NCBI GenBank assembly: GCA_905215065.1
Contig: CAJMOF010000001.1
Span: forward strand, 115,279-179,278
Source: an uncultured bacterium
GTDB lineage: Bacteria; Actinomycetota; Coriobacteriia; Coriobacteriales; Coriobacteriaceae
Length of the DNA stretch: 64,000 bases
Direction of reading: 5' to 3'
Under the pieces are notes generated by a model. It made no database searches and was not told the DNA's origin. It was given only the letters and a program-made list of their open reading frames with translations. Below are positions 57,146 to 64,000 of this stretch, piece by piece (position 1 is the stretch's first letter; each line of letters begins with the position of its first letter). Position numbers and translations under genes: made by a program.

Positions 57146-58149
57146 ACGCTTTTCTGGAGTCCGCAGGATTTCCCTATGAAATATCGATTGCCTCGTCCGA
57201 CGGAGCTCGCTGCACCGTTTCGCTGAAACCTCGCGGGCTCGAGATGAACGTCGAGAATCTAAAGTCACATCTGAGCTATGGTGAGCGTAATTCACTTGCA
57301 ATTGCATTGTTTTCCGCTCAGGTTAAAAGTGAGAAGCCGAGTATCGTTGTGCTCGATGATCCGATTTCTTCTTTTGATCAAAATAAGAAATACGCGATTC
57401 TCCAAAGGATGTTGTCAAAAACCAAAGGCGTCTGCAACGGGATTACAACATTGCTGTTAACGCATGACTTCGAAACGCTCATTATGATCGGTATAGTCCA
57501 TAAAGCTATTCTGTGCGATACGGCTTGCTTCTATGTGCGCAACGATGAAGGCAATCTATCCTTGGTTCCAATTGGGGACGATGATTTTGACAGCGTTGTA
57601 CAGCGCTTTAAAGCAATCGTTGCGAGCGACGCATCCTTGCCTTATAGACTAGCGCTCGCTAGAAGAGCAATCGAAATCGCATACGGAAAGTCGCCTGCCT
57701 GGCATGTACTGTCAAGTTTGATGCATTGTCGGGAAGTGGCGACACTGCATGAGCAAGAGCTTACTGACGAAGAGTGGCAAGAAGCCAGGGAGCAACTTGA
57801 AGAAATCGGTTTAAATGATTTTAGCTATCAGGGCTTATTAGCTCAGCTTGGAAATTCGGAGCTGCTGTCCGTTTATGATCAAGCGCCTTCGCCCGTTGAG
57901 AAAATCTGCGCGTTTAGATTGCTCGCTGACAACAATGCTGGTGAAATGAGCCAGGTCCGCAATCGTGCCCATGTCGATGAGACAGTGTTTGAATTTGCAA
58001 ATGAATACTTCCACATCGAAAATCTCATGGCATATCAGTTTGATCCCGTTAAGTTCAATACGGTTCCGGCAGGGATTATCGAAACTTGCGACAAAGTGAT
58101 TGCCGGGTTTAAGAGACAATGCGAGCAGCGGGCTGATGCTGACAATTAG
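57133..58149 (+). CDS. Retron-associated AAA ATPase, C-terminal half
   Basis: 338 residues from the ATG in the second copy of the duplication. Carries the ABC-type signature LSYGERNSL (47-55), Walker B IVVLDDPISSFD (71-82) and the LLLTHDFET His switch. It cannot bind ATP properly without the N-terminal half. Separate translation from ATG 57133 is possible but no strong ribosome site is present. Confidence 0.8.
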   Translation: MAEMNAFLESAGFPYEISIASSDGARCTVSLKPRGLEMNVENLKSHLSYGERNSLAIALFSAQVKSEKPSIVVLDDPISSFDQNKKYAILQRMLSKTKGVCNGITTLLLTHDFETLIMIGIVHKAILCDTACFYVRNDEGNLSLVPIGDDDFDSVVQRFKAIVASDASLPYRLALARRAIEIAYGKSPAWHVLSSLMHCREVATLHEQELTDEEWQEAREQLEEIGLNDFSYQGLLAQLGNSELLSVYDQAPSPVEKICAFRLLADNNAGEMSQVRNRAHVDETVFEFANEYFHIENLMAYQFDPVKFNTVPAGIIETCDKVIAGFKRQCEQRADADN

Positions 58150-58219
58150 CGGCATCTCCTTGGTGTCCCTCTTTTAATAAAGGCATTCCATTGGCACATT
58201 TTTGTGTCTGGTTCAAGGA

Positions 58220-58350
58220 TTGATTTGGAAGATTGGTGGCACCGGATTGACGGACCCCGGGTTCTCGCTTAGAGTAATCGTTGTGATGAGGCCTTGCGAC
58301 GGTACGTCCGGCTTGGTCCGTGGGAACCGCCGAAAGGCGGTTTTCGCGTT
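58220..58350 (+). ncRNA. Structured RNA upstream of the Abi_2 gene (AbiF-RNA-like)
   Basis: ACGGACC (58250-58256) pairs with GGTCCGT (58315-58321), enclosing GCC/GGC and further helices. Then AACCGCC-GAAA-GGCGGTT (58325-58342) forms a 7-bp GNRA hairpin ending 21 nt before the TTG start. A conserved RNA motif upstream of Abi_2 genes (AbiF RNA) is known; the match is inferred from position and structure. Confidence 0.55.
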
Positions 58351-58362
58351 TAAGGGGTCCAA

Positions 58363-59295
58363 TTGGATAAACCATTTAAATCTATTGATGAGCAGATTGC
58401 TATCCTTGAAAGCCGTGGACTCGAATGCGATAACAATACTCGTTTAGTGTTGGAACGCGAGGGATACTATCCGGTTGTTAACGGCTACAAGGATTTGTTT
58501 CTTGACCAGCGGGGAGATTCTTGCCACGAATTTTTCGTAAAAGGAACGATGTTCTCTGATATATATCGTTTATTCGAATTCGACCGCTCATTGCGTCTGC
58601 TCATGTTTGAGTATTTTAACAAGGCGGAAGCAGTCCTTAAAACCGTCTGTTCTTATCGGTTTGCCATGGCTCATAAAGATAACCCAGAAGCATACCTTGA
58701 TAGAGATTCCTATCGTGCTGATGCCGGCTATCGAAAAAAGATCGACACGCTTATCGGTGATTTCGAGAAGGTGCTATGTAGGTCTAAAAAATGGAATAGT
58801 GATTATAAAAGGGACTACATTCGTCATTATGAAAATAATCATGACAATACGCCGGTATGGATTCTTATGAATTATTTGATGCTTGGTCAGGCATTCAAGT
58901 TCTACGAGTTTCAGCCAGAAAGCATGAGAAATTCCATTGCCAAGTCGTTTTCCGATCTCTATTCCGAGACGCATGAAGTCGATAAGCGCATCAGCCCCCG
59001 AAGGCTAAGGCTCGCATACGATCACATCAAAGATTTTCGAAACATCTGCGCGCATGACGAGCGTCTGTTCTGCGCGAGGGTGTCTCCGTCTCGCGATGTT
59101 AATCTAGTAGGGGTTTTAAGCGATCTTGAGCTAGTGCTGACTGAGGATGACTATAAGATGTTACGACGAAATATACTGCTTGATGCACTTAAGTTGAGCG
59201 ACGAGCTCAGCAACGATGCCAGCGCAAAGGTGCTTTTTGCTATGGGTGTTAACGATTTATCGAGTGTGTTTCCTAAGGAAATATTGGGGTCGTAA
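58363..59295 (+). CDS. Abi_2 (AbiD/AbiF) abortive-infection HEPN protein
   Basis: 310 residues. N-terminal SIDEQIAILESRGL and LEREGYYPVVNGYKDLF are the Abi_2 start pattern; RNICAH (226-231) is the HEPN Rx4-6H ribonuclease-type motif, followed by NERLF-like DERLF. Family members abort phage infection, probably by cutting RNA. TTG start has AAGGGG 5 nt upstream. The structured leader may act as its RNA antitoxin or regulator. Confidence 0.87.
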   Translation: MDKPFKSIDEQIAILESRGLECDNNTRLVLEREGYYPVVNGYKDLFLDQRGDSCHEFFVKGTMFSDIYRLFEFDRSLRLLMFEYFNKAEAVLKTVCSYRFAMAHKDNPEAYLDRDSYRADAGYRKKIDTLIGDFEKVLCRSKKWNSDYKRDYIRHYENNHDNTPVWILMNYLMLGQAFKFYEFQPESMRNSIAKSFSDLYSETHEVDKRISPRRLRLAYDHIKDFRNICAHDERLFCARVSPSRDVNLVGVLSDLELVLTEDDYKMLRRNILLDALKLSDELSNDASAKVLFAMGVNDLSSVFPKEILGS

Positions 59296-59352
59296 TCGAC
59301 GCGTGCGATGAATTTACTCTACAAGTTGGATGCGCATGAGATTGCGCAGAGC

Positions 59353-59386
59353 GGGCGGGACGTTGCCCATTGGTGGCGTCCCGCCC
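59353..59386 (+). terminator. Hairpin after the Abi_2 gene
   Basis: GGGCGGGACG (59353-59362) and CGTCCCGCCC (59377-59386), perfect 10 bp, 14-nt loop; no T-run follows. Confidence 0.5.
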
Positions 59387-59407
59387 ACGCTTCGTTGGCT
59401 ATACGTG

Positions 59408-60216
59408 ATGCGGCAGCTCCAGCATGAGGCCGTCTCGCGCTTCTTCGAGACTCGCCTGGCCTGCCTATGCGTTTTGCTGGGCGGGCCTTCTTATGCTGTG
59501 GGTGCGGATGGCCTTACCATCGCGGGGCAGACCTACGACGAGCCGGGTGTCTCGGGCCCCGGCTGGGCGGCGCACGCGTTGTTGCTGCTAGCGGCGGATC
59601 GGGCGAGGACTGCCGCTTCTTTGGCGTGTACGCCTCCGATGGCCGGTTTGTCGTGGATGCCCATTGGGTGGATGCGACCGGCGCCAGCGCGGGCGTTGCC
59701 TGCAAGAGCGGCTCGCTTACGTCTGCACTGTTTGTGTCGCCGACGGGCGGGGCCTTTGGTAGCTCCAGCGTGATTGACGTCAGTGGGGTCGTTGCTCAGC
59801 ATGTGGTAATTGAACCCACAGGCGCCCAGCCGCCGGCGGGGAAGACCCAGCCCGGTATCGATGAGCCCACCGGTGGCAATCCCGCGGGGGATACAAAGCC
59901 CGGTAGCGAAGAAAAGCCCGGTGATGAGACCAAGCCCAGTGAAAACCCGCCCCCCACGCCTGATTCGTCGCCCAAGTCGGACGCCAAGCCCGCGCCCGCG
60001 TCTATCAAGACGCCTGCGACCAAGACCACCAAAAAGACCAAGCCCGCAACAACGCAAGCCGCCGCGCTCCCTAAGACCGGCCACGGTGATTGGGCGGTTG
60101 CGTGCCTTGCCCTCGTCTTCCTAGGTATTTTGTTGGTCACCATAAAAGTTCGGGCACTTCGCGGGGGCCTTATTTGCCAATGTAGTTTCTGCCGCTTCTT
60201 TCCCACGTTTTTCTGA
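59408..60216 (+). pseudogene. Decayed LPxTG cell-wall surface protein
   Basis: One frame gives a secretion-like stretch and VGADGLTIAGQTYDEPG (to about 59570). The continuation SGEDCRFFGVYASDGRFV, then SGVVAQHVVIEPTG, is in another frame, and the frame in between hits a stop. The C-terminus is intact: a Lys/Pro/Thr-rich wall-spanning region, LPKTG (60070-60084), a hydrophobic helix and a basic tail. At least one, perhaps two, frameshifts. Its sorting motif differs from the LADTG of the first gene. Confidence 0.65.
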
Positions 60217-60263
60217 GCTAATAATGCAGATTGCTTGAACTCGGCTTGGGGCTTGCCCTGTAT

Positions 60264-60293
60264 TTGAATTTGACTAAACTTAACCTATAAGTT
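60264..60293 (+). promoter_or_regulatory. Promoter and operator of the toxin-antitoxin-chaperone operon
   Basis: TTGAAT (60264-60269), 16-bp spacer, TATAAG (60286-60291). The inverted repeat AACTTA (60277-60282) / TAAGTT (60288-60293) overlaps the -10, a likely site for self-repression by the XRE antitoxin. Confidence 0.55.
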
Positions 60294-60332
60294 AACCACA
60301 TTTGGTTTTATCTGAGGCGGAGGGGGTGGCCT

Positions 60333-60740
60333 TTGGTTAGTGACTATGAACTTGTCGAATATGCTGATCCCGAGGGACGACCTTTTTGGGAACTAACCAC
60401 CTCTCCTGAGAACTCTCAATTTCAGAAGATGATGTCTGATCCTAAAACGAAGTTTACCGCCCGTAAAATGATCAATCAGATTTCAAAAATCTATGATTAC
60501 GGGCTAAAGGATGTCACTGGAACGTCAAAGCTTCGATGTATCGAGCCTAAGATTGGACTATACGAACTCAAGGGTTTTGATGGGGTTAATCGAGAAATGG
60601 TCTACGCGATTTGCCAAGGCGTGGACAAGATTGTTTTGCTTTTTTGGTTTAAGGGCCATCAAGGCTCGGGAAATATTTCCAAAGAAATTAAACGCGCAAA
60701 ACAGTTGGCCCCGATAGCAAAGCAGCTTTTGGAGTCATAG
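60333..60740 (+). CDS. RelE/HigB-type toxin
   Basis: 135 residues of the phage-derived Gp49/HigB type: LRCIEPKIGLYELKGFDG and the closing VLLFWFKGHQGSGNISKEIKRAKQLA fit RelE-superfamily mRNA interferases that cut translated mRNA. TTG start follows AGGGGG by about 6 nt. Toxin-first order matches higBA. Confidence 0.75.
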   Translation: MVSDYELVEYADPEGRPFWELTTSPENSQFQKMMSDPKTKFTARKMINQISKIYDYGLKDVTGTSKLRCIEPKIGLYELKGFDGVNREMVYAICQGVDKIVLLFWFKGHQGSGNISKEIKRAKQLAPIAKQLLES

Positions 60741-60779
60741 CGTCGGCTTTTTTGCCCGCTTACGAAACGGAGACTTGTA

Positions 60780-61172
60780 ATGGTTAAGGTCGATTTATCA
60801 GACTTTTACGCGCAAACGGAAACGAGCGAAACCCGTGCCTATGAGCACGCACTAGATATTGAGTTTATTGTTCATCGCGAGATGCAGCGCTCGGGCTTGA
60901 GTAAAAGTGAGCTGGCAAAGCGTATGGGCGTGAGTCTTCAGTCGCTTTCGAAATTGTTGAATTCTCAGCCCAACATGACGCTGAAAACAATCGCAAAGTT
61001 TGAGCTTGCGTTGGGTATCAAAATCATTCCTCAGGTCATTTCCAGTTATTCGAATGAGGCGCCGTTTTCTTCGTCTAATAATTCTGTCCGAGAACAATGG
61101 TCTTCATTTAACAGCGACTGCTCGGCGAAACGATTGAACTTTGAGATGATTCCGGGAGGTTTGGCTGCATGA
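60780..61172 (+). CDS. XRE-family antitoxin (HigA-type) with C-terminal chaperone-dependence tail
   Basis: 130 residues. Helix-turn-helix at about 38-66 (GLSKSELAKRMGVSLQSLSKLL). The ~35-residue C-terminal extension after the DNA-binding domain is where chaperone-addiction sequences lie in toxin-antitoxin-chaperone systems. Stop overlaps the next ATG as ATGA. Confidence 0.78.
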   Translation: MVKVDLSDFYAQTETSETRAYEHALDIEFIVHREMQRSGLSKSELAKRMGVSLQSLSKLLNSQPNMTLKTIAKFELALGIKIIPQVISSYSNEAPFSSSNNSVREQWSSFNSDCSAKRLNFEMIPGGLAA

Positions 61173-61618
61173 GCAAGGATTTCATTGCGCCTATTCAGGT
61201 TGTTCATTTGTTTGTTGTCGACTCAACTTTTCATATCGAGAATGAGCCCTCCCAGAATATGGATTTAAAAGTTGACGTTAGCTATCAGGACGTCCATCTA
61301 TTGAGGAACAAGGCGGGCGAGCGTGCAGACTTAAAGCTGTATGTGTGTGGCAGTCTGATTGATAGGGACGATGCAAAGGAAAAAATGCGCGCTGATGTGA
61401 CGGTTGCTATTTCGGTGTCAACAAAAATGCCGTTCGACATTTCAGACGATGAAGCGCGCCGTTATCTTCTCTCTAATGCGATTTCCATGGCGTATGGTCA
61501 CGCTAAGAGCTATCTGATGGTCGTTACTGGACTTTCGCCCATGGGGGCTTTGACGCTGCCGGCAATTCTTCCTTCGGAATTGGCAGCGGACAGCGATGCA
61601 TCTTTCCAAAGTGAGTAA
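61169..61618 (+). CDS. SecB-like chaperone of a toxin-antitoxin-chaperone module
   Basis: 149 residues. The C-terminal ISMAYGHAKSYLMVVTG and ALTLPAILP resemble the SecB core (helix then LPPxN-like end). Beta-rich N-terminal two thirds fit the SecB fold. In TAC modules such as the M. tuberculosis one, this chaperone keeps the antitoxin folded. Overlap with the antitoxin gene supports that role. General secretion function is less likely. Confidence 0.72.
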   Translation: MSKDFIAPIQVVHLFVVDSTFHIENEPSQNMDLKVDVSYQDVHLLRNKAGERADLKLYVCGSLIDRDDAKEKMRADVTVAISVSTKMPFDISDDEARRYLLSNAISMAYGHAKSYLMVVTGLSPMGALTLPAILPSELAADSDASFQSE

Positions 61619-61668
61619 GTTGTTCTCGAGTTGGATTTTGCCTGCCGCTGTGTGCAAATGTAACGGGG

Positions 61669-61707
61669 TGCCGAATCGGTAGTCTGACTGATTCGGCATT
61701 TATATTT
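61669..61707 (+). terminator. Terminator of the toxin-antitoxin-chaperone operon
   Basis: TGCCGAATC (61669-61677) with GATTCGGCA (61690-61698), followed by TTTATATTT. Confidence 0.7.
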
Positions 61708-61839
61708 CGAAGTTTCTAGTTGAAGCCCTGCGATGCCCGTGCTGCGACAGCTAAATTGACCGTGACGTCCCGTCTTGCGACACGCATGTAGCTCCGCACG
61801 GGTATCATGGTGAAAGCGATTTCAACGACAGGGGTGCTC

Positions 61840-62820
61840 GTGGTAAAGATGAAAGATGTGGCCGAGCTGGCGGGCGTTTCGAGCGCCGCCGTCTCGCGCT
61901 ACCTCAATGGTGGGTATATCTCGGCGGACAAGGCCGAGCGCATTAAGCAGGCGATTGAGCTGACCGGATACGTGCGATCCAGCCAGGCTCGCGCGCTGCG
62001 AACCGGTTCCACCAAGCTCATCGGCGTCATCGTGCCTAAGATTAATTCCGAGTCGGTGAGCCGCATTACGGCGGGCATCGGGCAGGTGCTTGGCCGCCGC
62101 GGCTACCAGATGCTTCTTGCCAATACCGATAACGTCCCCGATCGCGAGCTCGAATACCTCGGTTTATTCCAAAACCATCCGGTCGATGGCATTGTGCTGG
62201 TGGCAACTATGATTACCGGCGAGCATCGCCGGGCGATTGAGTCGTGCCGTGTGCCCATTGTGTTGATCGGCCAACATGTCGAGGGCGCGGCGTGCGTCTA
62301 TCACGACGATTACGAGGCCGCTTTCGAGCTGGGTCAGGCACTCGCGAAGCGTGCTGAGGGCAAGATCGCCTACATCGGAGTTACCGAGGAAGACCGTGCC
62401 GCCGGTTATGACCGTTGTCGTGGTTTTGAGGCCGGCTTGCGCGCCGCGGGCGTGGCACTTGATCCGAGCCTGATTTGCCAGGGGTCCTTTACGCTCGACT
62501 CGGGCTATCGCGCTGCACGCGAACTGCTCTCCGTCGATCCCGATGTTTCGTTTATCGCTTGCGCGACCGATACTATGGCGGCCGGCGCCCTGCGCGCTCT
62601 TGACGAGGTTCGCGGCATGGGCGAGGGTGTGCGTCGCGTGAGCGGTTTTGGCGACAACGCATTTTTGCGCGCGCTGACGGGCGGCATTCCCACCGTGCAT
62701 TACGGCTACCTGACCAGCGGCGTCGAGGCGACTAATATGTTGCTCAATACGCTCGATGGCGTGGAGGGGGAGAGCGGTTTAAAGACGCTCAAGCTCGGCC
62801 ATCAGCTGATGAATGTCTAG
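61840..62820 (+). CDS. LacI-family transcriptional regulator
   Basis: About 326 residues. HTH and hinge: MKDVAELAGVSSAAVSRYLN and YVRSSQARALRTGST, then a periplasmic-binding-protein-like sensor (LIGVIVPKINSES, GIVLVATMITGEH, GFGDNAF). Of the sucrose/sugar repressor type, but no sugar genes are in view. GTG 61840 with AGGGG upstream is preferred; ATG 61849 and ATG 61807 are alternatives. Confidence 0.87.
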   Translation: MVKMKDVAELAGVSSAAVSRYLNGGYISADKAERIKQAIELTGYVRSSQARALRTGSTKLIGVIVPKINSESVSRITAGIGQVLGRRGYQMLLANTDNVPDRELEYLGLFQNHPVDGIVLVATMITGEHRRAIESCRVPIVLIGQHVEGAACVYHDDYEAAFELGQALAKRAEGKIAYIGVTEEDRAAGYDRCRGFEAGLRAAGVALDPSLICQGSFTLDSGYRAARELLSVDPDVSFIACATDTMAAGALRALDEVRGMGEGVRRVSGFGDNAFLRALTGGIPTVHYGYLTSGVEATNMLLNTLDGVEGESGLKTLKLGHQLMNV

Positions 62821-62891
62821 GCTTACGTGATCTACCGCGCGCTCAACATTTAGGCGTTCAGTCGCCTATCGGCGCTATACTGCAGCCGTTG

Positions 62892-62927
62892 CCCACGATG
62901 CGGGGAACACCCGCATCGTGGGTTTTT
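62892..62927 (+). terminator. Strong hairpin-T terminator
   Basis: CCCACGATGCGGG (62892-62904) with CCCGCATCGTGGG (62910-62922), perfect 13 bp, 5-nt loop, then TTTTT. Lies only 22 nt before the next start codon, so it may also attenuate that gene. Confidence 0.85.
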
Positions 62928-62948
62928 GTTTTGAAGGGACGGTACCGC

Positions 62949-63941
62949 ATGGGCGTACAGCAGCTAGAAGAGGCCTGGGCTTTGAGGACCGGCGCGCGTG
63001 AAGCGCGGTTGCTCGCGGCCTCGCATGTGCCAGCAGCGTTGTCGCAATTGGGGATTGTGCGCCCCGGTGACCGCCTGGTTGCGTTTGCCGATGACTTTGC
63101 CGATGCGTTTGCGCGCGGCTTTGATGCCTGCGACGTGGCTATGGTGGGCGAGCCGTCGGTTGCGGCGTTTGCTGCTGCGTCCGAGGGCTTTGATGCTTCG
63201 TTTGATGCCGAGGGGCCGCACCTGTGGTGGTTCGTCAACTCCATCGGCGGGTTTGGTCTGCGCGTCTCCGATCTTCGTGCGTTAGGTCGCGCGGCTCGTG
63301 AGGCTCATGCGCTGCTGGTTGTGGACAACACCGTGGCGTCGGCTTTTGGCTGCGATTTGCTGCGCTTGGGTGCCGTCCTGTCGCTTGAGGCGCTCGACCG
63401 TGTTTGCGCAGGTAAGGCTCCGCGCAAGCTCGTTGCTGCTTCGGTGGCGCGCTCGCAGCTCAAGCGCCATCGTGTGGATGCCGCTGCCGAGTGCGCGCAT
63501 ACGTCGTTTGCGGGCTGCGGTGCTTTGGCACTCGACCTTTCTACCGAAGAGGCCCACGTGCTGGAGCGCGGGCTTTCCTCGCTCGATGCCCGCATGCAGG
63601 CGCACTTCGATCGCGCCCGTGCGTTGGCCGAGTATTTGGCCGCCAACGAGATGGTGCGCAACGTTCGCTATCCCGGACTGAACTCGCATCCCGACTATGC
63701 GGTTGCAACGGGAATCCTCGAGCACGGCTTTGGCCCGGCAGTTGAATTTGACCTTATCGAGCGTAGTGCGGATGACCTGTTCGATGCTTTGCCGAGGGAG
63801 TTTCGTACATCGCCCGCCGGCGGCGCAACGACGCGCCTTTCGGCCCCACGCGGTAAGCAGGGGAGCACCATTCGCCTCTTCGCCGGCACCGACGACCCCT
63901 TGATCGTGGCCGCCACCCTAGACAATGCCCTCCGCAAGTAG
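62949..63941 (+). CDS. Divergent Cys/Met-metabolism PLP-fold protein
   Basis: 330 residues, shorter than the ~380-400 of cystathionine gamma-synthase/lyase-type enzymes and lacking the usual N-terminal arm. The fold is recognisable from ALLVVDNTVASAFG and VRNVRYPGLNSHPDYAVA. The active-site segment, usually SxTKYxxGHxD, reads VLSLEALDRVCAG, so the PLP lysine seems absent. The far C-terminus (GSTIRLFAGTDD) is family-like. It may be a pseudoenzyme or use a different lysine. ATG 62949 follows GAAGGGACGG. Confidence 0.7.
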   Translation: MGVQQLEEAWALRTGAREARLLAASHVPAALSQLGIVRPGDRLVAFADDFADAFARGFDACDVAMVGEPSVAAFAAASEGFDASFDAEGPHLWWFVNSIGGFGLRVSDLRALGRAAREAHALLVVDNTVASAFGCDLLRLGAVLSLEALDRVCAGKAPRKLVAASVARSQLKRHRVDAAAECAHTSFAGCGALALDLSTEEAHVLERGLSSLDARMQAHFDRARALAEYLAANEMVRNVRYPGLNSHPDYAVATGILEHGFGPAVEFDLIERSADDLFDALPREFRTSPAGGATTRLSAPRGKQGSTIRLFAGTDDPLIVAATLDNALRK

Positions 63942-64000
63942 CCAATGAACTGCGTCCCAAATCTTGGACGCCCTAAATAGCGACTAGGCCGCGAGGGCCT

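Noticed and set aside
57133..58149. C-terminal ATPase half as an independent natural gene
   Set aside because: Removal of one copy of the exact 11-bp duplication fuses it in frame with the upstream half, so a broken single gene is the better reading.

Overview
The window looks like part of the chromosome of a high-GC gut actinobacterium of the Coriobacteriia, most likely Collinsella. This is inferred from the Coriobacterial style of its proteins: huge surface proteins with Listeria-Bacteroides-type repeats, a fused molybdenum hydroxylase, a selenocysteine cluster and tig-clpP-clpX. No database search was possible. Housekeeping genes are GC-rich. Two blocks, about 37.6-46.2 kb and 47-59.3 kb, are clearly lower in GC and look acquired.

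Layout. 1-8 kb: the 3' part of a giant cell-wall-anchored repeat protein with an LAxTG sorting signal. 8-16.4 kb: a branched-chain amino acid carrier, tRNA-Pro and tRNA-Gly (the latter followed by what looks like an integration scar), a formate/nitrite channel, a complete selenocysteine cluster (selA, selB, selC tRNA) and glutamate dehydrogenase. 16.5-28.7 kb: a two-gene molybdenum hydroxylase operon, tRNA-Leu, tig-clpP-clpX, valS and folC. 29-34.6 kb: an M24 peptidase, a three-gene flavoprotein operon of the anaerobic glycerol-3-phosphate dehydrogenase type (minus strand) and a zinc-ribbon membrane protein. 34.8-36.6 kb: a TGS-less threonyl-tRNA synthetase.

36.9-46.1 kb is one polysaccharide operon: a LoaP/NusG-like antiterminator, an initiating sugar transferase, three further glycosyltransferases, a Wzy/EpsG-like polymerase, pyruvyl transferase, a Wzx-like flippase and a split F420-dehydrogenase-like protein plus ferredoxin. 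Its leader contains a run of nine G.

46.2-61.7 kb is a defence and addiction island, with remnants of IS256- and IS21-type elements. It holds a DUF4062 + inositol-monophosphatase-like pair; a compact four-gene TIR / proline-rich peptide / three-TM protein / caspase-like protease operon; a KAP-type NTPase; a retron-like locus (structured GC-rich RNA region, small ORF, XRE regulator, reverse transcriptase, AAA ATPase); an Abi_2 (AbiD/F) HEPN protein with a structured leader RNA; a decayed LPxTG surface protein; and a toxin-antitoxin-SecB-like chaperone operon. The retron-associated ATPase is split by an exact 11-bp tandem duplication; removing one copy restores a single frame of about 715 residues. 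The window ends with a LacI-type regulator and a divergent Cys/Met-metabolism PLP-fold protein that seems to lack the Schiff-base lysine.

The intergenic regions are rich in palindromic elements: three roughly 160-bp elements with a shared core and divergent but self-complementary arms, two nested inverted repeats flanking valS, two GGGACAGG-ended palindromes, and several smaller ones. The strongest candidates for undescribed biology are the TIR-caspase operon with its two accessory genes, the frameshifted retron ATPase, and the 160-bp element family.
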